Assembly: GCA_900547315.1 (NCBI GenBank)
Contig: URGI01000009.1
Span: 1-38,005 of the forward strand
Source of the DNA: an uncultured Eubacteriales bacterium
GTDB lineage: Bacteria > Bacillota > Clostridia > Oscillospirales > Oscillospiraceae
Length of the DNA: 38,005 bases
Direction: 5' to 3'
Position 1 is the stretch's first letter. Each line of letters opens with the position of its first letter. The notes below the pieces were generated by a model that saw nothing but the letters and a program-made list of their open reading frames with translations, was not told the origin of the DNA and searched no databases. The position numbers and the translations under genes are program-made. Shown one piece after another: positions 31,754 to 38,005 of this stretch.

Positions 31754-32035
31754 TTGGCAAAAGCGTTGGAGTATAAGGGACACCCTCTCCAAAGGAAGGA
31801 TAATATCATCTATTACGGAAGCTTTGCGGATAAATATATCGTTATGCTTCAGATACTCGACACGAAGAAGGTCAAGGATCTGGACGTTGCGACAAAAGTC
31901 TCCGTGCAGCTTCAGCTGACCGATCCCTCAATCAAGTCGCGCGACCGCATCGTGAAAAAGAGCGAGAAAGACAGTCTCTATACGGCGATAGACATCGCCG
32001 TGGTGTGGCTTGAGCGTGCGCTGTCCTCCAGATAA
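31754..32035 (+). CDS. small conserved-looking cytoplasmic protein of unknown function
   Basis: 93 residues from TTG 31754, fixed by GGAGG at 31741-31745; an in-frame ATG at 31727 would overlap the promoter. No signal or membrane segment. It is a compact alpha/beta protein (KDNIIYYGSFADKYIVMLQILDTKKV, then VATKVSVQLQLTD, then a helix TAIDIAVVWLERAL). I do not recognise a named family. It lies between a class A PBP and a cell-wall hydrolase with its own strong promoter, so a role in envelope growth is possible but unsupported by motifs. Confidence 0.7.
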   Translation: MAKALEYKGHPLQRKDNIIYYGSFADKYIVMLQILDTKKVKDLDVATKVSVQLQLTDPSIKSRDRIVKKSEKDSLYTAIDIAVVWLERALSSR

Positions 32036-32059
32036 TCTTAGATAAAGGATCTGTTTCAA

Positions 32060-33499
32060 ATGCGCAAATCAGTTATCAGGACGATCGCCATTGCTTTGCT
32101 TATAAGTGTGCTGCTGGTGATCCCGGCCTTCGCCGAGAATGCCACTGTTACCGCAAGCGACGTCAACCTTCGCAGCGGTCCGGGTACCGGATATTCGATA
32201 CTCGACTGCCTGCCCAAGGGGACAAGCGTCACTGTGACCGATCGTTCAAACAGCAGTTGGTATGCCGTGAATTATAACGGCAGAGACGGCTTCATGTCAT
32301 CCATGTATCTGAGCGTTCAGGCGGATAACAGCGGTGACAGCAGCGGGGCGACAATTATTATTGACGGCGAGGCTCAGCCTGGCACGATTAATGCCATGTA
32401 CGTCCGCTTCCGCAGCGGTCCGTCCACGGATTCCACTATACTGGGCGAATATAACACCGGTAAGGAACTGAGCGTTACCGGCTATTCCGGTGACTGGACG
32501 GCCTGCGTCATCAACGGTCAGAGCGGCTATGTGTTCAGCCAGTACGTCACCTTGAAGAGCGACAGCAGCGAGACTCCGGCTCCCACTCCGGAAGTAACTC
32601 CTGAACCTACTCCTGAACCTACTCCTGAACCTACTCCTGAGCCTACTCCGGAACCAACGCCCGAGCCCACTCCGGAGCCTGACCCCGTTGTCGAGACGAC
32701 GGGATACATAAGCGGTGACAGCGTCCGTTTCCGTACAGGCCCCTCCACCAGCTACGGCATTATAGACAGCTATAACCGCGGCAAGGAGCTTACCATAACC
32801 GGCAGCTCCGGCGACTGGACTGCCTGCCGCATCGACGGCCAGAACGGCTACGTTTACAGCCAGTACGTCACTACCACGAAGCCCGGCAGTGACACCACCG
32901 TTGAAGAGCCTGAAACGACCACCGCGTATATCCGCGGCAACACGGTTCGCTTCCGCAGCGGCCCGTCCCTCTCTTCCCCCATACTCGGCGAATACAACAC
33001 CGGTAAGGAAATAAGCGTCACCGGTACATCCGGCGACTGGACGGCCTGCACTATCGACGGTCAGTCCGGCTATGTTTACAGCCAGTACGTCACGACTACT
33101 GCACCCGCAGTCCCCGGCACGGGCGGCTCCGAGCTTGGGCGGCAGATCGCCGAGTACGCGCTTCAGTTTGTCGGCTATGATTACGTTTGGGGCGGCACTT
33201 CTCCTTCCACCGGCTTTGACTGCTCCGGCTTGATGTACTATGTGTACAGCCAGTTCGGATATCAGCTCAACCGCGTCGCGGAGGATCAGGCGCGCAACGG
33301 CGTCCATGTTGATCCCAGCGATCTTCAGCCCGGCGACATTCTGTGCTTCTACTCCAACGGCTACATAGGCCATGTCGGCATGTATATCGGCAACGGCCAG
33401 TTCGTCCATGCGGCGAACTCTCGCAGCGGCGTTATCATCACCGATTTGACCACCGGCTACTACGCGACCCGCGGCTATGAAGCCCGCAGGATCGTGTGA
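32060..33499 (+). CDS. secreted NlpC/P60 endopeptidase with four SH3b domains
   Basis: 479 residues. A signal peptide (to about A25) precedes SH3b repeat 1 (about 28-88), repeat 2 (108-170), a long Pro-Thr-Glu linker (about 174-210), repeat 3 (213-273) and repeat 4 (290-350). Each repeat has the VRFRSGPS.../ EYNTGKE...SGDWTAC...SGYVYSQYVT pattern. The C-terminal NlpC/P60 domain has catalytic C388 in FDCSGLMYY and H438 in GHVGMYIG. It should cut peptide stems of peptidoglycan (gamma-D-Glu-diaminopimelate bond) while the SH3b domains bind the wall. Repeats 2-4 are so alike that recent duplication is likely. Confidence 0.94.
   Translation: MRKSVIRTIAIALLISVLLVIPAFAENATVTASDVNLRSGPGTGYSILDCLPKGTSVTVTDRSNSSWYAVNYNGRDGFMSSMYLSVQADNSGDSSGATIIIDGEAQPGTINAMYVRFRSGPSTDSTILGEYNTGKELSVTGYSGDWTACVINGQSGYVFSQYVTLKSDSSETPAPTPEVTPEPTPEPTPEPTPEPTPEPTPEPTPEPDPVVETTGYISGDSVRFRTGPSTSYGIIDSYNRGKELTITGSSGDWTACRIDGQNGYVYSQYVTTTKPGSDTTVEEPETTTAYIRGNTVRFRSGPSLSSPILGEYNTGKEISVTGTSGDWTACTIDGQSGYVYSQYVTTTAPAVPGTGGSELGRQIAEYALQFVGYDYVWGGTSPSTGFDCSGLMYYVYSQFGYQLNRVAEDQARNGVHVDPSDLQPGDILCFYSNGYIGHVGMYIGNGQFVHAANSRSGVIITDLTTGYYATRGYEARRIV
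32600..32680 (+). repeat. 12-bp tandem repeat in the Pro-Thr-Glu linker
   Basis: The unit CCTGAACCTACT occurs three times perfectly (32600-32635) and once with one mismatch (to 32647). It then decays while still coding P-E-P-T to about 32680. The perfect copies could change number by slippage in steps of four residues without shifting the frame. Confidence 0.85.
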
Positions 33500-33521
33500 C
33501 AAAAAGACGATAAGATATGAC

Positions 33522-33549
33522 GAAAGCACCCCTGTAAAGGGGTGCTTTT
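33522..33549. terminator. bidirectional terminator, cell-wall hydrolase/collagen fragment
   Basis: A 10-bp stem (33523-33532 with 33539-33548) with AAAG at one end and CTTTT at the other separates the NlpC/P60 gene (+) from the collagen-like gene (-, ends 33575). Confidence 0.8.
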
Positions 33550-33574
33550 CGTTGTAAAAGAGTGTGCTTTAAGG

Positions 33575-34033
33575 TCACGCAAGTTTCACTATGGTGAGCG
33601 TGCTGTTCGTGTAGGTGTTCGAGGATCCGCTGCTGTTTATCACGGTCAGCGGCTGCGCCGTTGTGGGCGTGACTATCGCCGTCAGCGTTATGCGGTCGGC
33701 GCCCGCCGCGTCCTGCGTCTCGGCTGTGACCGCGTACGGCAGTGCCGCGCCGCCAAGCTCCAGCGCCGCGCCTAGCGTTCCCGCCGCGGCGACGTTTGCG
33801 TCGGACACGAAGGTCACGAGGTACTGCCCCGCAGCCAGCGTCACGCCGGTCGTGCCGGAGGCCGTGATGCTGCCGGTGGAGTTGATGGAGTTTGCGGGGA
33901 GCGTCAGCGTGCCGCCGGCCGCGATTGTCTGTGCGTCGGTGTTGTAGAGCATAGCGTTTTCATTCGTCGCCGTCGTACCGGCAGGCCCCTGCGGGCCAGT
34001 TGCACCTGTCGAGACACAGCCCTTAGGGAACGG
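33575..34033 (-). pseudogene. collagen-like (BclA-type) protein gene, 3' part only, cut at the recombinase element
   Basis: The minus-strand frame is open from 34033 but has no start of its own near that end. Reading inward it gives four Gly-X-Y triplets (GAT-GPQ-GPA-GTT) and then a 130-residue beta-rich domain (NAMLYNTDAQTIAAGGTLTLP, GSITASGTTGVTLAAGQYLV, VINSSGSSNTYTNSTLTIVKLA). This is the typical end of BclA/exosporium collagen-like glycoproteins of spore formers. The collagen region normally has tens of triplets, so the 5' part is missing. The next thing upstream, 6 nt beyond, is the stop of a large serine recombinase. Residues just before the first triplet do not fit Gly-X-Y, placing the junction near 34005-34020. 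An ATG at 33952 could still give the C-terminal domain alone. Confidence 0.75.
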
Positions 34034-34038
34034 TTAGC
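34005..34038. other. candidate attachment-site junction (attL/attR)
   Basis: The boundary between collagen-coding DNA and the recombinase element falls here. TGTC-GA-GACA (34007-34016) is a small inverted repeat around a central dinucleotide, the layout of a large-serine-recombinase crossover site. The matching site at the other end of the element is not in the window, so this is unproven. Confidence 0.4.
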
Positions 34039-34039
34039 C

Positions 34040-35734
34040 TCAATTAAAAGCAACGGTTTGCTCCGTTGTTTTGGTGCTGTTCAGCTCGATATACTCCTGT
34101 ATTTTGCGGAATTCGTCGGCAAATCTGAACTTTATGCTTATGCGCCCGCCCTCGTAGATATATATCGTGTCGATGAACTCAATGAGTATATCCCGCGTGA
34201 GCCGGTCTATATTTCCGTACTGCCTGAACGCCGCAAGGCATGGGCTTTCCGTATCGAAGCCGGTTTCCAGCTCCTTTTCTTCTTTGCGCAGCTTCTCAAT
34301 GGCGGCGTTGATGCTTTCAGTCTGGCGCTCGTAATCGGCTTTCATACCGCGGTACTCGCTTTGGCTTATCTCGCCGTCCTTCCAGTCCTGATAGATCGCC
34401 TGCTTATAGCGGGATATCTTCGCAAGCTCCTTTTCCTTTTGCTCTATCGCGTCCAGTAGCCTCTTGGACTGCGTCTTTGCTGCCGGGGCGCGGTTGATAT
34501 CGTCAACGAGCTTTGTGTAATCCACAGCGAGATATATCTGCTGCTGGATGGCGTACAGAACTGCTTCTTCCAATCTGTCTTGCCGTATGGAATGAATCGT
34601 ACAGGCTTTCTTGGACAGGTCACGATATGTTTTACATATATAATAGACTATACTGCCGGAAACTTTGCGGCTCATAGCTCTTCCGCAGTCAGCGCAGCGT
34701 AGAAATCCGCTGAAGAGGTACAGGTCTACTTCTTTTGGAGAACGGCGCGTGTCACGGTTTAATGCGTTTTGAACCTTGTCAAACTTTTCCCTGCTCATCA
34801 CAGCCGGAATAGCGTCTTCAGCAATGAACCATTCTTCTTCCGGAACACGCTCCTGAATATGCACCTTGTAGCTTTTTATCCGGTAACGTCCCTGAATCAA
34901 ATCTCCGCAGAGCATACGGTCTGTCAGAATGCGGCGTATGCTTGATCCCGACCACAATGGCTTTATGCCTTTATCAAGCTGTGGAGTGCAATACTTTAAG
35001 CCGAGAGCCTGACGCTTATAGACTGCCGGGCATGGAATATCATGGTCGTTAAGATGCTCCGCAATTTTGTTCAGACTCATTCCATTGAGCACCATATCGG
35101 CCATGTTGTTTATGACCTCCGCGGCGACTTCATCAAGTATAAGAGCGTTCTTGTCATGCGGATCCTTCAGCCAGCCGTAAGCGGCAAACGAACCTATGTG
35201 CTCGCCGTTGCGTCGCTTCATGTCAAACACTTCCCGAACCTTTTCTGAGGTCTCGGCGCAGTGATTTTCATTCAGAACGCCTTGAATCGGTACAGCGATG
35301 CTTCGCATGAGCTTCGGCTCTTTATAACTGTCCAGTGGCTGATGATAAAGAGATATGAAGCGAACGTTATAACGCGGGAACCAGTCGTCAAGGTAATAGC
35401 CTTGATCACTGTAGTTTCTGAAAGAGCGCGCAAGGTCTTTTACTATGACGCAGTTTACTCTGCCGCGTCTTATATCTTTGAGCATTCGCTGAAAATCTTC
35501 TCGCTCGTCGTCTGTTGTGCCTGAAATCCCGTCATCGACATATTCGTCAACTATGCGGTATTCGTCTCCATCATCCATTGAAGCGATATAATCCTCTATA
35601 ATAGAGCGCTGGTTGGTAACACTTTCTGATTCATCGAGATGTCGTGCGTCTTCTTTAGATAGACGTATATACACCCCAATCAACCATGTTCTTGTTCTTC
35701 TTCCGCTTACTGCGGTACGGCTATTTACAGCCAT
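34040..35734 (-). CDS. large serine recombinase (site-specific integrase)
   Basis: 564 residues from the ATG at 35734, placed 4 nt after GGAAGGAGG. The resolvase catalytic domain has the nucleophile S26 in GVYIRLSKED, then QRSIIEDYI, ARSFRN and related DNA-cleavage residues. The recombinase domain follows (about 165-290, INNMADMVLNGMSLNKIAEHLN). A zinc ribbon comes next (about 325-370, CADCGRAMSRKV..YICKTY..C), then a long coiled coil (about 395-490) and a C-terminal part ending IDTIYIYEGGRISIKFRFADEF. TndX/TnpX-like enzymes of clostridial transposons and conjugative elements look like this; they integrate and excise DNA between att sites. Its stop is a few bases from a broken collagen gene, its probable target. 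Confidence 0.93.
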   Translation of the reverse strand: MAVNSRTAVSGRRTRTWLIGVYIRLSKEDARHLDESESVTNQRSIIEDYIASMDDGDEYRIVDEYVDDGISGTTDDEREDFQRMLKDIRRGRVNCVIVKDLARSFRNYSDQGYYLDDWFPRYNVRFISLYHQPLDSYKEPKLMRSIAVPIQGVLNENHCAETSEKVREVFDMKRRNGEHIGSFAAYGWLKDPHDKNALILDEVAAEVINNMADMVLNGMSLNKIAEHLNDHDIPCPAVYKRQALGLKYCTPQLDKGIKPLWSGSSIRRILTDRMLCGDLIQGRYRIKSYKVHIQERVPEEEWFIAEDAIPAVMSREKFDKVQNALNRDTRRSPKEVDLYLFSGFLRCADCGRAMSRKVSGSIVYYICKTYRDLSKKACTIHSIRQDRLEEAVLYAIQQQIYLAVDYTKLVDDINRAPAAKTQSKRLLDAIEQKEKELAKISRYKQAIYQDWKDGEISQSEYRGMKADYERQTESINAAIEKLRKEEKELETGFDTESPCLAAFRQYGNIDRLTRDILIEFIDTIYIYEGGRISIKFRFADEFRKIQEYIELNSTKTTEQTVAFN

Positions 35735-35807
35735 TTTTCCTCCTTCCATCACACTACACTATTATTATAGTACAAGCGTAAATGTGAGTCAAATTTCTGC
35801 AAAGCCG

Positions 35808-36068
35808 TTACAGGCCATTTTTCTTTCTAACGAAAAAGTCTGTCAAGCTATCTTGCAGGTCTGGTGCATTGTTGTCAAATTCCAGTTTTACCGCTATGCT
35901 GCCGACCTTGAAACAGTATGGATTTCCTAATTGTCTGACCAAATACTGCGCACGACTTTCCAGCGGTATATTTGTATCCAAGCTCATATCTCCTGCATCA
36001 ATCAAGCTGTCTGCATCTATATTGCGAATATCAGCCGAGGCAAGCTTTTCAATTGCATCAATGTACAT
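35808..36068 (-). CDS. DUF6870-like small protein
   Basis: 86 residues from ATG 36068, with GGGGAGGGG 8 nt upstream; a GTG at 36074 overlaps that site. The pattern ADIRNIDADSLIDAGDMSLDTNIPLESRAQYLVRQLGNPYCFKVGSIAVKLEF followed by a short LQDSLTDFFVRK end matches a small family common on clostridial mobile elements (DUF6870 as I recall it). Function unknown. Its place directly before the recombinase on the same strand supports a mobile-element origin. Confidence 0.65.
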   Translation of the reverse strand: MYIDAIEKLASADIRNIDADSLIDAGDMSLDTNIPLESRAQYLVRQLGNPYCFKVGSIAVKLEFDNNAPDLQDSLTDFFVRKKNGL

Positions 36069-36212
36069 ATTCACCCCTCCCCGTCATACATACAGTTTAT
36101 TTCAGTACAGTTGATATAATGAGCCAATGCCAAAAGCAAGCGTTCAGCCGACCTTTGGTATTGGCTCAAAAATAGTTCTCACCATGAGAAGTGTTACTCG
36201 ACATCACATAAC

Positions 36213-36242
36213 AAAATCCGCACAGTACCATGTGCGGATTTT
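36213..36242. terminator. terminator of the Spo0A-like gene
   Basis: A perfect 12-bp stem (36213-36224 with 36231-36242, 6-nt loop) carries AAAA at the left and TTTT at the right, so it can work both ways. It begins 11 bp after the stop of the minus-strand Spo0A-like gene. Confidence 0.8.
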
Positions 36243-36253
36243 TGTAGATCACG

Positions 36254-36676
36254 TTATTTATCAAAGGCAAACAGACGGCGGCGAGCAAGCCGCTCCATAG
36301 GATTTTCGTGCCTCCCTCCATTCTTTATGTATGCCGCTATCATATCTATGAATTCTGCGTTGCTTGGGGCGTGGGTGAGCACCCTGCCCGCAATCTCGTT
36401 CAGCGCGTCCCAGTCTCCATGTGCCCAGCAGGTGCCGATCAGCGTGCGCAGGGCATATTCTACCGAGTGCGGTTTTACGCCGAAGTGCTTTGCCGTTTCT
36501 GGGTATAACCGTTTCGTTATCAGCTGGATACTTTCGCCGGAGTTTACGACCTGCTCTATCATGTATATTGCATAGTCGAAACCGGTGTGTCGACCGGACG
36601 CCCCAAGACTTCTGAGGATTCGGTCAGCGGTGATTGGAATCTCCTTGCGTTTATCTGGCATGTAAACATAGAACAT
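36254..36676 (-). CDS. Spo0A C-terminal-domain regulator without receiver
   Basis: 140 residues that align by eye with the DNA-binding domain of Spo0A: ITADRILRSLGASGRHTGFDYAIYMIEQV parallels ITNILHEIGVPAHIKGYMYLREAI, LITKRLYPETAKHFGVKPHSVEYALRTLIGTCWAHGD parallels the ITKxLYP..IAxKxxTxxSRVERAIRHAIEVAWSRG helix-turn-helix, and PSNAEFIDMIAAYI the end PTNSEFIAM. The phosphoacceptor receiver is absent, so activity would not depend on the phosphorelay. The recognition helix differs (SVEYALRTLI for SRVERAIRHAI), so DNA specificity probably changed. GGAAGG precedes the ATG. It is carried on a presumed mobile element, which may let that element read or disturb sporulation control. Confidence 0.78.
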   Translation of the reverse strand: MFYVYMPDKRKEIPITADRILRSLGASGRHTGFDYAIYMIEQVVNSGESIQLITKRLYPETAKHFGVKPHSVEYALRTLIGTCWAHGDWDALNEIAGRVLTHAPSNAEFIDMIAAYIKNGGRHENPMERLARRRLFAFDK

Positions 36677-36788
36677 ATCTTTATCCTTCCTTTTTATCTA
36701 TGATACCGAAAAGCCAGAAAAGGAGGAGAACGGCAGCGCGAAAACAGGGCGTGAGGCTTGCGCAGAGTTATTGCTCGGCTTCTAAGTA

Positions 36789-36834
36789 AGAGCACATAAA
36801 TGTTCTCTGACCCCTTTAATGTGATTAAATTATA
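36789..36834 (-). promoter_or_regulatory. leader of the Spo0A-like gene with palindromic operator candidate
   Basis: A -10-like TATAAT reads on the minus strand at 36834-36829. Downstream of it is a 20-bp inverted repeat, AGAGCACAT-AA-ATGTTCTCT (36789-36808), with 9-bp arms and one mismatch. The -35 region is not convincing. The gap 36677-37077 otherwise holds only the agrB terminator. Confidence 0.4.
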
Positions 36835-36918
36835 CTATAAATATGGGCAGTTTTGTTCAATAGTGCATCGCATAGTATCGTCACGTTTTATGTGATAGAT
36901 GTCGAGAACCATAACAAT

Positions 36919-36947
36919 AAAAACCCCTGCAACGTACATTGCAGGGG
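36919..36947 (-). terminator. terminator of agrD-agrB
   Basis: A 9-bp stem (36924-36932 with 36939-36947) is followed on the minus strand by TTTTTATTG (36923 downwards). It lies about 130 bp after the agrB stop and no gene intervenes, so no agrC/agrA follows in the transcript. Confidence 0.75.
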
Positions 36948-37077
36948 AGTGGAGGCCGTTATTCTGTTGATAGAAGGAATGAGAAGTTTGTTTTGGCTCC
37001 CCTGCATGATGAAATATGCCGGAACCAAAAATAAATATGAGGTTGTGTTATGCGGATTAAGAGCTGTAATTATAAAG

Positions 37078-37662
37078 TCAGGTGACGCTGCGTTTTCTGG
37101 TAAATAGACAGGGAAGCTGCAGTAGTGCTGTGATAATGATACCGGCTCCGACGGGAACGGAAAACCGCAATTGCTTCACGCATGTCAGGATTACATATAT
37201 GGCCAAGAACACGATAACCATTACTCTTGCCACTGTCCTGAACGTGACCGTTTCCTTTTCGCTGAGCTTACGGGCTTCATTATCAATCGGGCTGCATAAG
37301 AAAATCTGTATTGCGGCAAGCACCACGCCGCCCGTAAACAGAGGAATCTGTGCACTTATCGTAACGAATTTGACTATGAATATGAAGAGCGAAAGAAGCG
37401 CCGTCGAGGACACGAAACACACAGCCGACGAATTGAGATGGAACCCGCCGCTGAACTTTCTGATAAGCATGAACGGGATGACCATCATAATCCCCTCGAT
37501 AACCATGTTGACAGCACACCCGATGATTATTACAAGGCAAAGCGGCAGTAAACTGAACAGAAAGCTGTATGCTGCATATTCGTACAGTTCTTTGTCATCC
37601 TCAGAAATGGCTCCTGTATTCAGGAGCCATTTTGAGATCGCTATTGATGCTTTCCTTATCAT
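37078..37662 (-). CDS. agrB: AgrB-family autoinducer-processing membrane peptidase
   Basis: 194 residues with about five to six membrane helices. It cuts the C-terminal tail from the AgrD peptide and helps close the thiolactone ring. The catalytic pair is present with correct spacing: H75 in RKFSGGFH and C82 in SSAVCF (seven residues apart, as in S. aureus AgrB H77/C84). The N-terminal amphipathic stretch is also typical. Its ATG overlaps the agrD stop (ATGA), so substrate and protease are coupled. No AgrC/AgrA genes follow; a terminator ends the unit. Confidence 0.9.
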   Translation of the reverse strand: MIRKASIAISKWLLNTGAISEDDKELYEYAAYSFLFSLLPLCLVIIIGCAVNMVIEGIMMVIPFMLIRKFSGGFHLNSSAVCFVSSTALLSLFIFIVKFVTISAQIPLFTGGVVLAAIQIFLCSPIDNEARKLSEKETVTFRTVARVMVIVFLAIYVILTCVKQLRFSVPVGAGIIITALLQLPCLFTRKRSVT

Positions 37663-37814
37663 TTTACCAGACTGAAGCGCTCAAGAGCCTTCGGAGCCTC
37701 CGGCTGATAAACCATCCAGCAGGAGTTCGTATTTGCGCAAACGAACAGAATTGCATTCAGTACGATCGCCGCAAAAGCCGCAACAGAATAATACATGGAT
37801 CTGATTTTAGTCAT
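37659..37814 (-). CDS. agrD: AgrD-like cyclic lactone autoinducer precursor peptide
   Basis: A 51-residue frame with GGAGG 8 nt before the ATG. It starts with basic residues and an amphipathic helix (MTKIRSMYYSVAAFAAIVLNAILFVCAN), then the core TNSCWMVY and the conserved clostridial C-terminal tail QPEAPKALERF. By analogy with other AgrD peptides the signal is a five-residue thiolactone ring made of C32-W-M-V-Y36, with a tail of a few residues before it. C26 is a less likely ring residue because of the position of the QPExP motif. It overlaps agrB by 4 nt. Confidence 0.85.
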   Translation of the reverse strand: MTKIRSMYYSVAAFAAIVLNAILFVCANTNSCWMVYQPEAPKALERFSLVK

Positions 37815-37856
37815 ATGTTTGACCTCCTTTTAAATCTCTCCTCGTGGGATATGCTA

Positions 37857-37941
37857 ATTATAAATTCATGTTCTTTAGATTTCTACGGCTTCAGCGCGAA
37901 ATGCAATTTTCTGGGCAAAAACGGTGTTTTAGAGGCAAAAA
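37857..37941 (-). promoter_or_regulatory. agrD promoter region with paired direct repeats
   Basis: On the minus strand, TATAAT is at 37862-37857; the -35 position (TAGAAA) is poor, as expected of an activated promoter. Upstream are two identical TTTTTGCC octamers (complement of 37914-37921 and 37934-37941), 20 bp apart start to start. LytTR regulators of AgrA type bind direct repeats about two helical turns apart upstream of weak promoters. The rest, 37942-38005, is A/T-rich and shows nothing more. Confidence 0.5.
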
Positions 37942-38005
37942 TCGTCGAAATTGTCATATATAGCAAAATTGTTTTGAAATATATTGCAGCATGTTATGCT
38001 GATTT

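Larger units (their letters stand above)
34010..38005. mobile_element. partial integrated element or accessory island (serine recombinase end)
   Basis: From the collagen break rightwards all genes with support lie on the minus strand: a large serine recombinase at the edge, a DUF6870-like gene, a Spo0A C-domain regulator and agrB-agrD. Base composition is visibly richer in A/T than the core genes to the left, mainly after 35.7 kb. No conjugation or phage structural gene is seen, and the right end is outside the window, so type (conjugative element, mobilisable element or prophage remnant) and true extent are unknown. Confidence 0.55.

Noticed and set aside
32600..32680. Tandem repeats as a CRISPR array
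   Set aside because: Units are 12 bp without spacers and stay in the reading frame of the NlpC/P60 gene.
36853..37107. An 84-codon plus-strand frame
   Set aside because: It runs through the agrB terminator hairpin and the end of agrB, has no ribosome site and no recognisable motif.
37943..37949. CGTCGAA as a Spo0A box near the agrD promoter
   Set aside because: It differs from TGTCGAA at the first base and a seven-base motif occurs often by chance; no second box is close by.

Overview
The window looks like a chromosomal segment of a spore-forming, GC-rich member of the Clostridia, probably an Oscillospiraceae/Ruminococcaceae-type gut bacterium. The reasons are AGGAGG ribosome-binding sites, TTGACA/TATAAT promoters, an S-box (SAM-I) riboswitch before metK, a BofC-like protein, Spo0A C-domain proteins, an AgrB/AgrD pair and a BclA-like collagen fragment. 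The species is not claimed. No rRNA, tRNA or CRISPR array was seen.

Layout. (1) 1-2.9 kb: threonine ammonia-lyase, RidA and a membrane-anchored endonuclease/exonuclease/phosphatase-family protein. (2) 3.0-5.6 kb: a copper P-type ATPase whose last 69 residues are a CopZ-like domain with its own in-frame Shine-Dalgarno and ATG. (3) 5.6-13.1 kb, minus strand: a transport locus made of a two-domain solute-binding lipoprotein, two MalF/MalG-type permeases, an HlyD-type adaptor and a MacB-periplasmic-core protein, with no ATPase. A GIY-YIG gene and a 149-bp inverted-repeat element split the binding protein from the permeases. (4) 13.2-15.5 kb: a divergent OmpR-type two-component system that probably controls the transporter. 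(5) 15.5-21.6 kb: two small Xre regulators, small hypotheticals, 8-oxoguanine DNA glycosylase, guaB, a lipoprotein, a glyoxalase-fold protein, a MutT-like hydrolase and an acyl-ACP thioesterase. (6) 21.6-28.7 kb: ahcY, mgtE, an AEC transporter, then a SAM-riboswitch operon metK-DUF1643-nitrilase-Nudix with overlapping genes. (7) 28.8-33.5 kb: envelope genes: BofC-like protein, class A PBP, a small conserved protein and a four-SH3b NlpC/P60 hydrolase. (8) 33.5-38.0 kb: an accessory region of lower GC. The 3' end of a collagen-like gene is cut off next to a large serine recombinase, followed by a DUF6870-like gene, a Spo0A C-domain-only regulator and agrB-agrD. The agrD gene encodes only 51 aa.

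How the genes work together. IlvA makes reactive enamine/imine products that RidA hydrolyses. MetK, AhcY and a nitrilase that may be an omega-amidase belong to the SAM/methionine cycle. OGG and MutT deal with oxidised guanine. The most unusual parts are the interrupted collagen gene with its recombinase/Spo0A-like/Agr cargo, the mixed importer/efflux-type operon under a two-component system, and the nested CopZ inside CopA. All functions are inferred from reading the sequence; no database search was run.
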